Shown here: positions 40,553 to 50,189 of the stretch, one piece after another
Position numbering within the stretch: position 1 is the stretch's first letter
Layout: every line of letters starts with the position of its first letter
Source: Bin5 sp965220715
Lineage (GTDB): Bacteria; Chloroflexota; Anaerolineae; Caldilineales; Caldilineaceae
Assembly: GCA_965220715.1 (NCBI GenBank)
Contig: OZ244843.1
Span: 3,844,001-3,908,000 of the forward strand
Direction of reading: 5' to 3'
DNA length: 64,000 nucleotides
Notes under the pieces: model-generated
Databases searched by the model: none
What the model was told of the DNA's origin: nothing
What the model saw: the letters and a program-made list of their open reading frames with translations, nothing else
Translations under genes and position numbers: made by a program

Positions 40553-43423
40553 GTGTCGACCTACCTGTTCATAGATGGTCATTCGCAAGCGTATCGGGCC
40601 TTTTTTGGTGTCAAGACACCGCTGGTCACCGCACGCGGGGAGCCAACGACAGCTGTGTTTGGCTTTGTTCGCAAGCTGTTCAGCGTGCTTCGAGAATACA
40701 AGCCTGACGGCGTTGCCGTCGCATTTGACAAAGGTGATACCTGGCGCCACGAAGAGTTTATTGATTACAAGGCGACCAGGGACGCCATGCCGGACGAGAT
40801 GCGTCCTCAAATGGAACGCATCGAGCAGATTCTGGAAGCGCTGCGTATCCCCATCGTTACCCTCGAGAATTTCGAGGCGGACGATGTTTTGGGCGCGCTC
40901 GCGCGCCAAGCCGCCCATGAAGGACACGATGTCCTGATTCTGTCTGGCGACCGAGACATGTTCCAATTGGTCTCGGATCGCGTCCGCATCCTCTATACGT
41001 CTGGCGGACCTTCTCCGACTACATTACCATATGGAGTCACCGATGTAGCCGAACGCTATGGGGGAATGAACCCGGACCAGTTCTTAGAGATGAAAGCCCT
41101 GGTTGGTGACAGTTCCGACAACATTCCCGGCGTACCAGGTGTAGGCGAAAAGACAGCCATTCGCTTTTTGAAAGAGTATGGTTCTCTTAACGGTCTGTAC
41201 GCGCACATTGATGAAGTGAAGGGACCCAAGACCCAGCAGAACTTGCGGGATGCAGAGAAGGACGTCCGCCGCAACAAGAGGCTGATGACAATTGTCTGCG
41301 ATCTCGATGTAACTTTCGACGCCGGAGAGTACCGACTGCAAGAGTATGACAGCGGCCCGGTGCGCCGTATATTCGAGGAATTGGAATTTCGCAGTCTGCA
41401 GCGGGAACTGGATCAGATTGGGGAGGCAGGTGCAGGGGGCAGTCTTGATGGCAATGCGGCATCGCAAAAGAATGAGGAGTTGCAAAGTTCTCTCTTCCCA
41501 AACTCGAGTCCTGCATCGAATGCTCCGGGACTGCGCCCGTCAGCAAGTACGGTAGAGGATCACCCCTATCAGTGCGTTCAGAGTCTGTCTGAACTGGACC
41601 AACTTTGCCAGGTCCTGGATCACGCGAAAATTCTTTCCTTCGATGTCGAGACCACCGGTCGAGATCCGATGAGCGCCGATCTGGTCGGTTTGGGAATTGC
41701 CTGGGCAGAAGGTGAAGCCTGTTACATCCCCGTCGGTCACCGAGAAGGTCAACAACTTCCCTGGGATGTGGTGCGCAAGGCAGTGCAGCCATACTTTGCC
41801 AACCCGAGTCTGCCGAAAGTTGCGCATAACGGGAAGTACGACCTCGTTGTATGTCGCCGGCACGGCTTGAGCGTAGCCGGTCCGATTCACGATACGATGA
41901 CGGCCGCCTGGCTGTTGGAGCCCGCCAGCCGCTCCCTCGGTCTCAAGAGCCAGGCCGAACTGGAACTGGGCTGGACCATGACAGATATCGCAACCCTTAT
42001 CGGCACTGGGCGCAACCAGATCTCGATTGCAGAGGTGGATATCGGGGTCGTGACTGCCTACTGCGGCGCCGATGTCGACTCTACGGTTCGGTTATGGGAA
42101 CTCTTTTCGCCGCGATTGAAAGAGGCCAGCGGGAAGATGTGGAAGCTTTACGAGGAGATTGAACTTCCATTGCTGCCCGTGCTTGCGGATATGGAGATGG
42201 CTGGTATCCGTCTCAACACCGACTTTTTGGCGGACCTTTCAGGGAAGTTGGCTGCGCGCCTGGAGGAGATCAACACAACGTTGAAGCAAATTGTCGGCCA
42301 CGAGTTTAACCTTCGCAGTACGCAGCAACTCAGCTCGGTCATGTTCAAGGAGATGGGCTTCCCTGCCGGCCGACTCAAGAAGACCCGTGCCGGCTTCGTC
42401 AGCACGGCGGTCGGCGAACTGGAGAAGCTGAAGGCGGTATCCGAAGAACTGTCTCCCGAACAGAACACATTTCTGGATCTCTTGTTTGAGCAACGCCAAT
42501 CGGAAAAGCTGCGCGGCACGTATGTGGATGCACTGGGTGAGCTAGTCAATGCATCAACCGGTCGCCTCCATACCAGCTACAACCAGACGGGTTCTTCCAC
42601 AGGCCGCCTTAGCAGCAGTAATCCGAACCTGCAAAACATCCCCATTCGCACGCAACAGGGCCGGGAGATCCGCAAGGCTTTTGAAGCCGCGGAGGGCTGC
42701 GTCCTGCTGGCTGCCGACTATAGTCAGGTCGAACTGCGAATCTTGGCCCATATTGTGAAAGAAGAGCCCTTGCTGGACGCCTTTCGGCAGGGGCAGGACA
42801 TTCATGCGGTAACGGCTTCACGGTTGTTTGATGTGCACTTGGACCAAGTCACCTACGAGCAACGCGGGTTGGGCAAGACGATCAACTTCGCTACAATTTA
42901 CGGGGTCAGCGCTTTCGGCCTCAGCAGCCGTACAACAATGGGGCCGGCTGAGGCGCAGGAGTTCCTGGAACAGTACTTCGCCACCTATCCGAAAGTGCGG
43001 CAATATATAGACGACACCATCCGTACCGCTAGTGAACTAGGGTATGTTGAGACTCTCGCAGGCCGCAGGCGCAATTTCAAAGAATTGAAGGAGCGTCTGC
43101 CATTCAATCAGAGGCAAGCGCTGGAACGCCAGGCGATCAACGCGCCAATTCAGGGAACCGCCGCCGATATTACCAAGTTGGCCATGAACCACCTTCACAA
43201 TCGTCTGCAAAGTGGGGGACTGCGAGCCAGGATGCTCTTGCAGGTCCATGATGAGTTAGTTTTGGAAGTCCCACATGAAGAATTGGAAACGGTTGCAGTG
43301 CTCGTGCGCGATGTCATGGAGTCGGCTTTCGAGTTGGACGTACCACTGCAAGTCGACATCGAAGCGGGGCCAAATTGGTACGAAATGGAGCAGCTGCCAC
43401 TACCTCAGGCACGGCCTCATTAA
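40553..43423 (+). CDS. polA: DNA polymerase I
   Basis: All three domains are complete in 956 residues. The 5'-3' nuclease starts YLFIDGHSQAYRAFF and contains VAFDKGDTWRHEEF and LVGDSSDNIPGVPGVG. The 3'-5' proofreading domain keeps its acidic residues: Asp364 and Glu366 (FDVETT), the N-x-x-x-D of HNGKYD and the Tyr-Asp of exo III (YCGADVDS). Polymerase motif A has Asp722 (DYSQVELR), the O helix RGLGKTINFATIYG, and motif C HDE with Asp900. Pol I fills gaps and removes RNA primers. The start is a GTG with AAGGTGA upstream. argS follows 85 bp later on the same strand. Confidence 0.97.
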   Translation: MSTYLFIDGHSQAYRAFFGVKTPLVTARGEPTTAVFGFVRKLFSVLREYKPDGVAVAFDKGDTWRHEEFIDYKATRDAMPDEMRPQMERIEQILEALRIPIVTLENFEADDVLGALARQAAHEGHDVLILSGDRDMFQLVSDRVRILYTSGGPSPTTLPYGVTDVAERYGGMNPDQFLEMKALVGDSSDNIPGVPGVGEKTAIRFLKEYGSLNGLYAHIDEVKGPKTQQNLRDAEKDVRRNKRLMTIVCDLDVTFDAGEYRLQEYDSGPVRRIFEELEFRSLQRELDQIGEAGAGGSLDGNAASQKNEELQSSLFPNSSPASNAPGLRPSASTVEDHPYQCVQSLSELDQLCQVLDHAKILSFDVETTGRDPMSADLVGLGIAWAEGEACYIPVGHREGQQLPWDVVRKAVQPYFANPSLPKVAHNGKYDLVVCRRHGLSVAGPIHDTMTAAWLLEPASRSLGLKSQAELELGWTMTDIATLIGTGRNQISIAEVDIGVVTAYCGADVDSTVRLWELFSPRLKEASGKMWKLYEEIELPLLPVLADMEMAGIRLNTDFLADLSGKLAARLEEINTTLKQIVGHEFNLRSTQQLSSVMFKEMGFPAGRLKKTRAGFVSTAVGELEKLKAVSEELSPEQNTFLDLLFEQRQSEKLRGTYVDALGELVNASTGRLHTSYNQTGSSTGRLSSSNPNLQNIPIRTQQGREIRKAFEAAEGCVLLAADYSQVELRILAHIVKEEPLLDAFRQGQDIHAVTASRLFDVHLDQVTYEQRGLGKTINFATIYGVSAFGLSSRTTMGPAEAQEFLEQYFATYPKVRQYIDDTIRTASELGYVETLAGRRRNFKELKERLPFNQRQALERQAINAPIQGTAADITKLAMNHLHNRLQSGGLRARMLLQVHDELVLEVPHEELETVAVLVRDVMESAFELDVPLQVDIEAGPNWYEMEQLPLPQARPH

Positions 43424-43508
43424 GCCGCTAAAGCAGGTAGGGTAGACTTATAGGAGGCACCGCCGCCGGTCTTCACGGGCTGCAGGTCAGTGCCACGGGA
43501 TGTAAACG

Positions 43509-45236
43509 ATGATTCGAGACCAGATTAGGCAGGCGATTACAGATGCAGTCGCCGCGGCGCAGGCGTCCGGCAAGCTGCCCTCGGTGGAAATCCCTCCGGT
43601 GGAGATTCAGCGCCCCAACCAACCTGAGCACGGCGACTACAGTTCAAACGTCGCTCTTTTGGTTTCCTCTGCTGTGAAAAAGGCCACAGGTCAGAAGGCC
43701 AACCCCAGACAACTCGCCCAATCCATTGTTGATGAAATCCCAGTCTGTGAACTCATTGGCGGCGTCGATTTGGCAGGGCCAGGGTTCATCAACATTCGCC
43801 TCGACGAGCGCTGGCTGCAGAGCAATGTACTGAAGATTATCGCCCAGGGGACGGCCTTCGGGGCCATTGACATTGGAGCAGGTCAGCGATGGCAAGTGGA
43901 ATATGTCAGCGCTAATCCCACCGGCCCGCTCCACTACGGGGGCGGCCGTAACGCTGTACTTGGCGATACACTTGCAAACCTTTTGGAGGCTGCTGGCTAC
44001 GAGGTGCAGCGAGAGTTCTACGTAAATGACAGTGGAACCCAATTCCAGCTCTTCATCGAGAGCCTTTATGTCCGCTATTTGCAACTCTGCGAAGAACTGG
44101 ACGGCGAGCCTAGTCGAAATGCCGAATTTCCAGAAGGGGGATACGAGGGGGCATATCTAAAGGATTACGCCAGGCTTGTCAGAGATAGGGGAAACGGAAG
44201 TCTCTTCCAAATGGAGCGCAGCGCAGCATTAGCCGCCTTGCGGGAAATTGGAAGGGAGATTGTCCTCCAGGATGTTGAGGATGAACTGGCAGCGCTAGGT
44301 GTGACCTTCGATCGCTGGTTCAGTGAGAAGAGTCTGTATGACGAAGGCCTGGTAAGCCAACTGCTGCAGCAGCTTGCCGATCAGGGCGAAGTAGTCGAAA
44401 GGGACGGCGCCCGCTGGTTTTTGGCCAGTAAGTATCCCGGCAACGAGAAAGATGAGGTTGTCGTCCGTTCTAATGGGGCGCCAACTTACTTTGCCAGCGA
44501 TATCGCCTATCACTACGACAAGTTTGTTCGCCGCAAGTTTGATCGAGTTATCAATGTCTGGGCAGTTGACCACCAGGGGCATATTCCTCGCATGGGTGCG
44601 GTGATGCGGGCGTTGGGCGTAGAGCCGGACCGACTGGTCATTCTACTCTACAACCTGGTCAAGCTAATTCGCGACGGACAGGAAGTGAAAATGAGCAAGC
44701 GTTCAGGCGACTTGCTAACGGTGCGCGAGGTTGTGGAAGAGGTGGGGGCGGACGCCGTGCGATTCATGCTGCTAACTACCAGTCCTGAACGCAGTGTCGA
44801 TTTCGATATGAGCCTGGCAGTCCAGCGAAAAAACGAAAACCGCGTCTTTTACGTCCAGTACGGGCACGCCCGTATCTGCTCACTTATCGAGAAGGCCTCG
44901 GAGAGTGGATTTGTAGATCCAGAAGACATTCCCGATGACGCCACGGAGATCGTGACTCTACTCACACATCCCGCAGAGTTGACGCTCATCCGGAGAATGT
45001 TGGAGATGGAGGAACAGATCGAGCTGGCAGTAGAACGGCTTTCGCCCCACAATCTAACTTATTATGCCGAAGACCTGACCAAGGCGTTCAGCGCATTCTA
45101 TGAGAACTGCCAGGTCTTACACTCTGAAGTGTCTCCGCAACTGGCGCGAGCCAGGCTGCTTCTCTGCCTGGCGGCGAGGACGGCTTTGTCTCGGGTACTG
45201 GATCTGATGGGTATGACCGCACCGGAGGCAATGTGA
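43509..45236 (+). CDS. argS: arginyl-tRNA synthetase
   Basis: The 575-residue class I synthetase begins with the Add1 domain (to about residue 100), then the catalytic fold with HYGGGR at residues 142-147 in place of the HIGH box and KMSKR at 394-398. The C-terminal DALR anticodon-binding domain has LSPHNLTYYAEDL and LARARLLLCLAARTALSRVLDL-MGM. HIGH-box variants of this form are common in ArgRS. It attaches Arg, including to the tRNA-Arg(GCG) encoded at 18888. Probably read from the polA side; no separate promoter is evident in the 85-bp gap. Confidence 0.96.
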   Translation: MIRDQIRQAITDAVAAAQASGKLPSVEIPPVEIQRPNQPEHGDYSSNVALLVSSAVKKATGQKANPRQLAQSIVDEIPVCELIGGVDLAGPGFINIRLDERWLQSNVLKIIAQGTAFGAIDIGAGQRWQVEYVSANPTGPLHYGGGRNAVLGDTLANLLEAAGYEVQREFYVNDSGTQFQLFIESLYVRYLQLCEELDGEPSRNAEFPEGGYEGAYLKDYARLVRDRGNGSLFQMERSAALAALREIGREIVLQDVEDELAALGVTFDRWFSEKSLYDEGLVSQLLQQLADQGEVVERDGARWFLASKYPGNEKDEVVVRSNGAPTYFASDIAYHYDKFVRRKFDRVINVWAVDHQGHIPRMGAVMRALGVEPDRLVILLYNLVKLIRDGQEVKMSKRSGDLLTVREVVEEVGADAVRFMLLTTSPERSVDFDMSLAVQRKNENRVFYVQYGHARICSLIEKASESGFVDPEDIPDDATEIVTLLTHPAELTLIRRMLEMEEQIELAVERLSPHNLTYYAEDLTKAFSAFYENCQVLHSEVSPQLARARLLLCLAARTALSRVLDLMGMTAPEAM

Positions 45237-45365
45237 ATACGGCTCCCACGAAAGTTTGTGAGACCTGCAGATCGGCGCTCTCCTTAAGGGGCGACCAGCC
45301 TTACCCCTTTGGCGGTGATGGCTTGGCCGGACGAGGGTAGGCCAACACCAGTAAAGAACTAATTA

Positions 45366-46964
45366 ATGTCTGAGAATTTCCATGTTCTTGTAAGCGATAA
45401 ACTTTCCCGGAGTGGATTGCAACCGCTTCTGGACGAAGACTGCATGGCAGTCGACATTCGCACAGATTTGTCTCCGGCGGAATTGAAGTCGTTGATTCCC
45501 GACTATCATGCTCTCCTTGTGCGCAGTGGCACGCAGGTTACGGCAGAAGTGATTAGCGCAGGTAAGCGGCTTCAGGCTATAGGGCGGGCCGGTACAGGGG
45601 TTGACAACATTGATGTGGAGGCGGCAACCCGGGCTGGAGTAACGGTTGTTAACACACCCACCGGCAATACCGTTGCGGCCGCGGAACACACAATTGCCAT
45701 GGTAATGGCGTTAGCGCGCAACATACCCCAGGCTGATCGGAATGTACGAGCGAAACAATGGAATCGGAGCGCTTTCGTCGGTACGGAAGTACGGGGCAAG
45801 GTGCTTGGAATCATTGGGCTGGGTCGTATCGCACAAGAGGTGCTACAATTCGCCCTTAGCCTGGGAATGCGGGTATTCGCCCACGACCCGTTTGTCAGCC
45901 AGGAATACGCCTCGCAACGAGGCGTAACGCTGCTTTCCCTCGACGAGATGCTCCCGCAGGTTGATTTCCTAACGGTACACGTGCCCCTTACGGAGGCGAC
46001 GCGCAACCTTATCGACGCTTGCAGTTTGAAGCAAATGAAACGGGGCGTTCGCGTCATCAATGTGGCCCGCGGCGGAATTGTGGACGAGGAGGCACTGGCA
46101 GCTGCGGTTTCAAACGGCCACGTTGCCGGCGCGGCGCTTGATGTTTTCGAAAGAGAGCCACTGCCGGAGGACAGCCCTCTCAGAGGAAATGACAGGATCA
46201 TCCTCACGCCCCATTTGGGCGCAAGTACGGTCGAAGCGATGGAGCGGGTGGCGGAGGATGTCGCGATTCAGGTTGTCGACATATTGCATGGCAGGCCTGC
46301 CCGCCACGCAGTCAATGCGCCGATATTGCCGCCCACTGCTCTGAACACAATCATCCCATACATTGATCTAGCTGAACGTATGGGTCGCTTTCTGCGACAG
46401 ATCGATGAGCAGGGCATCAAACGACTGGAGATTACGGGACACGGGCCAATTGCAGCGTTTGACATGGCTTATGTTGTGGCTTCCGCCATCCGCGGCATGA
46501 TGTCCGAAATAGTGGAAGAACGGGTCAATCAGGTAAATGCCGAGTTGTTGGCCCGAGGTAGGGGCATCGAAATCGTACAGCGTAAACTACCGAAGCACGA
46601 ACGCTACGAGAGCATGATCACTTTGCGATTGACGAGCGCAAGCGGTACGAATACAGTGCTGGGAACCGTTATCCTGGACGAACCTACAGTTGTTGCAATC
46701 AACGACCTTTGGGTGGAGTTTCCGGCCACAGGAAACTTGCTGTTGGCGTCGCATACGGACCGACCGGGCATTATAGGAAAAGTTGGCACACTTCTGGGGC
46801 GATCCGACGTAAACATCAGTTTTATGCACGTGGGGCGCCGAGCGCCACGCGGAGAGGCTATCATGGTGTTGGGGACAGACGAGCAGACACCGGACATAGT
46901 CCTGAAGGAGTTGGCCGGTATTCAGGACATTCGCTGGCTTAAGGCTGTCGAGTTACGCAAATAG
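45366..46964 (+). CDS. serA: D-3-phosphoglycerate dehydrogenase
   Basis: SerA oxidises 3-phosphoglycerate with NAD in the first step of serine synthesis. The 532-residue long form is complete: substrate domain start, IGRAGTGVDNIDVEAATRAG, the NAD motif GLGRIAQEV, catalytic Arg in NVARGGIVDEEAL, Glu in FEREPLPED and His in LTPHLGAST, then the intervening allosteric domain and an ACT-like regulatory domain in the last 80 residues (HTDRPGIIGKVGTLLG). Feedback inhibition by serine is expected. It ends 2 bp before the SH3 lipoprotein start. Serine supply links it to the serS and tRNA-Ser region, although they are 27 kb apart. Confidence 0.96.
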   Translation: MSENFHVLVSDKLSRSGLQPLLDEDCMAVDIRTDLSPAELKSLIPDYHALLVRSGTQVTAEVISAGKRLQAIGRAGTGVDNIDVEAATRAGVTVVNTPTGNTVAAAEHTIAMVMALARNIPQADRNVRAKQWNRSAFVGTEVRGKVLGIIGLGRIAQEVLQFALSLGMRVFAHDPFVSQEYASQRGVTLLSLDEMLPQVDFLTVHVPLTEATRNLIDACSLKQMKRGVRVINVARGGIVDEEALAAAVSNGHVAGAALDVFEREPLPEDSPLRGNDRIILTPHLGASTVEAMERVAEDVAIQVVDILHGRPARHAVNAPILPPTALNTIIPYIDLAERMGRFLRQIDEQGIKRLEITGHGPIAAFDMAYVVASAIRGMMSEIVEERVNQVNAELLARGRGIEIVQRKLPKHERYESMITLRLTSASGTNTVLGTVILDEPTVVAINDLWVEFPATGNLLLASHTDRPGIIGKVGTLLGRSDVNISFMHVGRRAPRGEAIMVLGTDEQTPDIVLKELAGIQDIRWLKAVELRK

Positions 46965-46966
46965 TA

Positions 46967-47878
46967 ATGAGCAGAGACCCAATTTCGGAGAGTGGTTTCG
47001 GCAATCAGACAGGGCAAACCTGTAGAGGGTGGAGAAACAAGCTCTCCGGTCGCTACCCTAAGACAGTTTCCTCCAGGGTGCGTTGGAACGGTGGGGCAAC
47101 CAACGCTGGGTCCGTAGAAAGACGGATTGGAGAAAAACCAGCGAACAACGTTCCCATGGGCCTGCTGGTGTTAGCGCTTGTATGGATAGGCCCGATCCTC
47201 GCATGCGGCAGCTTCCAGCCTCGCCCGACACCGACAAGACAGTCACTGGTCGCAACTGCTTCAAGCAATGCACCTACGCCGGAACAGCCATCCCCTACCA
47301 ACGCGCCAACAGCGGTACCCACTCCAACCGTGACTGTCGCTCCTCCTCCAACGCCGACGCTCGTTGTTCGAAATCCGCTTAACATTGGCGAACAGGCGCG
47401 CATTCTCATCGCCGGAGGCCTAAACATTCGCGAGCAGCCAACAATCGGGGCACCGGTGGTCTCCTTGCTTGCCCAAGGTAAGCGAGTCCTGGTCCTGGAA
47501 GGCCCAACAGGGTCCGAAGGATATATTTGGTGGAAGGTCGATGACAATCAGGGAAACGTTGGCTGGGTAGCCGCCGGCGCGGGTGACGATCAGTGGATTT
47601 CAGCCCAAGTGGGCGAGCTCCGGCCTGTCAACCGCGCGCCCATCATCGGCGATCAGGTTGTAGTCACTCTACAGGGCGAGTTGTCCGTGCGTGCCTTGCC
47701 CGGTTTGACGTCCGTAATAGAGGCCCGCGCAAGTACAAATGAGAGGTTTTTGGTCGTGGCCGGCCCTCAAGCCGCCGACGGATACTTCTGGTACCAGATC
47801 CGTTCTGAAGATGGTCAAGTGGAAGGCTGGGCTGCCGATGGCAGTGAAGGGGAACGTTGGCTCAGCCCGCTCGAATAG
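46967..47878 (+). CDS. SH3-domain protein with membrane anchor and Pro-Thr linker
   Basis: The 303-residue protein has a 60-residue polar, basic N-terminus, then a hydrophobic segment (about 63-79) ending LACGS, which could be a lipobox (Cys80) or a plain membrane anchor. Residues 85-133 are a linker rich in Pro, Thr, Ala. The rest is two SH3b-like domains: GGLNIREQPTIGAPVVSLL... with YIWWKV, and LSVRALPGLTSVIE with FWYQIR. SH3b domains bind cell-wall peptides or other ligands. It starts 2 bp after serA, implying co-transcription without an obvious metabolic link. The long N-terminus before the hydrophobic segment is unusual for a lipoprotein; a shorter start at 47156 lacks the usual basic residues. 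Confidence 0.8.
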   Translation: MSRDPISESGFGNQTGQTCRGWRNKLSGRYPKTVSSRVRWNGGATNAGSVERRIGEKPANNVPMGLLVLALVWIGPILACGSFQPRPTPTRQSLVATASSNAPTPEQPSPTNAPTAVPTPTVTVAPPPTPTLVVRNPLNIGEQARILIAGGLNIREQPTIGAPVVSLLAQGKRVLVLEGPTGSEGYIWWKVDDNQGNVGWVAAGAGDDQWISAQVGELRPVNRAPIIGDQVVVTLQGELSVRALPGLTSVIEARASTNERFLVVAGPQAADGYFWYQIRSEDGQVEGWAADGSEGERWLSPLE

Positions 47879-47979
47879 GCGTTAGAAAGTGCCCGAAACC
47901 TGTTGGGCGGGTGAGCCGCGAAAGCAAATGGGGGCAGGCATGGGCTGCCGACCCGTACCTCACGTGTCCAAACTGCCAA

Positions 47980-49224
47980 CTATGCCATACGCCGCAGTGC
48001 AGCTTCCAGAATCAGCACGGCCTGCCAGTAGTCATCCAGGTATATGTGTTCGTTGGGTGTATGGTCCAGGCTGCTGTCACCGGGGCCATATGCCACGATT
48101 GGGCATTGCCACGCCGGCCCGACCACGTTCATGTCGCTGGTACCGCTCTTGCTGACAAATCGAGGCCGTTCATCTGTTTGTTCGCGGATGGCGGCGAGAA
48201 AGCCACGCACGAGTGGGCTGTTGCGGCTGCTTCTCCATGCCGGTTCATAGCCGTGGACGCAGAACGCTATTTCCAACTCGTCGTTTCCAAAGAGGAACTC
48301 CTTAGGGGCTGCGTCAGCTCCTTTGACAAAAGGGGGGCTGGGCAGCGGCGAGTGTGTTTCCACGCGTTCTCGCGCCCAATACCACAATTCGGTCAAGAAC
48401 TCGTCAGCCTGAAAGTCAAGAGGGAGGCGAATGCCGATTTTTGTCCAAACACAGTCGTGCATAGCCTCATCGGTCCACGTTCGCAGTTCTCTTAGGCTGG
48501 GAAGCAGTTGGTCGAAGATTTTGACCTTGTCGCGATTGAAGCTGTCGCGATAGGCGCAAATCCAGTTCCACAGATCGACTGCTGTGGTTGCCACACCCGG
48601 ATTGGGACCTGCGGAGTGCATCATGGGCTGGGCGGCCTTCATCTCCAGCAGAATCCGTCCCTTATAGAAGAGGGTTAGGCGGGTTGTCCCACTTGGTTCG
48701 CCGATGATACAGTAGTCGGGAGTCGGCTCATTGCGGCCGTTAAAGCGGTCGCGGATGAAGCGAGCCCCCTTGCTTGTCGCCGCCTCCTCCTCAACTGCGC
48801 CCACTACGACAATACGGATGTCATGGTTGTTCGCCCAGTCCGACCCCAGGCGGGCGGCGGCAGTTGCAAAAGTCGCTAACGGACCTTTTGCATCGACACT
48901 GCCCCGTCCATAGAGAACCGGCCCGTCTTCCCGTTTTTCCACACGCACCGGGATGTCACCGTAAACAGTGTCGATGTGCCCGAGCAGGACGACAGTCCGC
49001 GCGGCATCTTCCGGACCCAACTCACCGACCGCGTTGCCGGCTGCGTCAACCTCATATCTGTCGTATCCCAGTGAACGCATCGCCGCGACCAGGTAGCTAC
49101 TCGCTTCAAGTTCGTCGCCGCTGAAGGACGGGATTTCTACCAACCGGGCTAACAGACTTTCGGCTTCAGTTCGGGAGATTCCAGCCGTCTCTACTGCAGT
49201 ACCGGTCGACAGTTCCGACAGCAT
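47980..49224 (-). CDS. M20 family metallopeptidase (LysK-like)
   Basis: A 414-residue M20 peptidase with GHIDTVYGD (His and Asp metal ligands), YGRGSVDAKGPLA, AVEEEAATSKGA (catalytic Glu pair), IIGEPSG and the C-terminal KSGTSDMNVVGPAW and SLDHTPNEHI. The last motifs are typical of LysK/ArgE-type enzymes that release lysine or ornithine from an amino-group carrier protein. The chain carries an insertion around residue 285-310 (SPLPSPPFVKG). No LysW or other AAA-pathway genes are nearby. Its start shares a base with the stop of the upstream PAC2 gene (TGATG), so translation is coupled. Confidence 0.88.
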   Translation of the reverse strand: MLSELSTGTAVETAGISRTEAESLLARLVEIPSFSGDELEASSYLVAAMRSLGYDRYEVDAAGNAVGELGPEDAARTVVLLGHIDTVYGDIPVRVEKREDGPVLYGRGSVDAKGPLATFATAAARLGSDWANNHDIRIVVVGAVEEEAATSKGARFIRDRFNGRNEPTPDYCIIGEPSGTTRLTLFYKGRILLEMKAAQPMMHSAGPNPGVATTAVDLWNWICAYRDSFNRDKVKIFDQLLPSLRELRTWTDEAMHDCVWTKIGIRLPLDFQADEFLTELWYWARERVETHSPLPSPPFVKGADAAPKEFLFGNDELEIAFCVHGYEPAWRSSRNSPLVRGFLAAIREQTDERPRFVSKSGTSDMNVVGPAWQCPIVAYGPGDSSLDHTPNEHIYLDDYWQAVLILEAALRRMA

Positions 49225-50144
49225 CAGACCTCCAGATCATCCAGAAGATCACCCAACTCCCTCTCCCAAACGTCATCCAGAGGCATGAAGGAATTCTCAG
49301 TAAACTCCTCGTCCAGCTTCTGCAAATAAGCATTTACGTCGAGCTGGGGAGCCTGGCGGGCAAGTTCCTCCATCTGTTCTTCCATTGAGGAAATCAGCTC
49401 ATCGCTTTGTATTCGCAACTCGGAAAGATCGATTCCCAGATGAAACATAAAGTCGGCCCGCCGCATAATGTCGTACCAAGCTTTGACGTCGTCTTCGATG
49501 CGCACACTTTGGGCCGGTAGCATCACCTGTCCAAAGTCGTAGGCCGGGACGAAGCCGTGGAAGCAGATGTACTCCTGGTTTCGCTGTCCGGCGTGGTAGG
49601 CGAGATATGAGCCAATGGTCGTGCCGCCTTCGTAGTTGGAGAACCGGACTGCATATTCTTCCATTTCTTTGCGCATCTCTTCCAGGCTGAACACGCAGGA
49701 GATATCACGGTCTTTGTTGTAGGGCATTGCGCCGTAAACTCCCCCGACGGCCACGATTCGCTTGACTCCCAACTCTTCGACAATATCAAAGAAGGCTTCG
49801 GCGTACTCTTCCTCGTTAACATGCGGTTCTTCGCCGAGGAAAATTAACAGCCCCTTATCTCCAAGTTCGGTGTAGTAGAGCTCGGTCTTGATGACTCGCA
49901 TATCCTGCACTACGCCATCCTTTGTATGGACCTCCGGTCTCAGCAAATGATGGGCGCCCGGCATTTGAAAGAGAAAGAACCGCTCGCGGCTGATTTCGCC
50001 GATTTTACGCGCCTCCAGCTTCTCGATCAGATAGGCGGGCAGGCCAGACGAGATCGAGCCGGCGTCCGCCCACTGGTGCCAACCGGCAATCATGATTATT
50101 TCATTGGCGGTCGGAGTCTCCCACAGGTGTACTCGCTCGTCCAT
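49224..50144 (-). CDS. PAC2 family protein
   Basis: The 306-residue protein shows the PAC2 (proteasome assembly chaperone) family pattern: IIMIAGWHQWADAGSIS at the N-terminus, TELYYTEL, IFLGEEPHV, RIVAVGGVYGAMPYN and YEGGTTIGSYLAYHA. Bacterial PAC2 proteins are ATP-grasp-neighbouring or proteasome-linked proteins of unknown biochemistry; the fold resembles nucleoside phosphorylase. No proteasome subunits lie in the window. It is first of an operon with the M20 peptidase, through a TGATG overlap. The C-terminus is acidic and helical. An amidohydrolase role in peptide handling would fit the M20 partner but is inference. Confidence 0.9.
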   Translation of the reverse strand: MDERVHLWETPTANEIIMIAGWHQWADAGSISSGLPAYLIEKLEARKIGEISRERFFLFQMPGAHHLLRPEVHTKDGVVQDMRVIKTELYYTELGDKGLLIFLGEEPHVNEEEYAEAFFDIVEELGVKRIVAVGGVYGAMPYNKDRDISCVFSLEEMRKEMEEYAVRFSNYEGGTTIGSYLAYHAGQRNQEYICFHGFVPAYDFGQVMLPAQSVRIEDDVKAWYDIMRRADFMFHLGIDLSELRIQSDELISSMEEQMEELARQAPQLDVNAYLQKLDEEFTENSFMPLDDVWERELGDLLDDLEV

Positions 50145-50189
50145 GTCTTTACCTCAATTTCGTTAAATTTGAATTGCGGTTGCGGTAGG

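Noticed and set aside
40553..43423. Loss of proofreading in DNA polymerase I
   Set aside because: All 3'-5' exonuclease acidic residues are visible (Asp364, Glu366, and the later Asp positions), so the domain is intact.
47857..48495. Plus-strand frame after the SH3 gene
   Set aside because: Lies antisense to the well-supported M20 peptidase.
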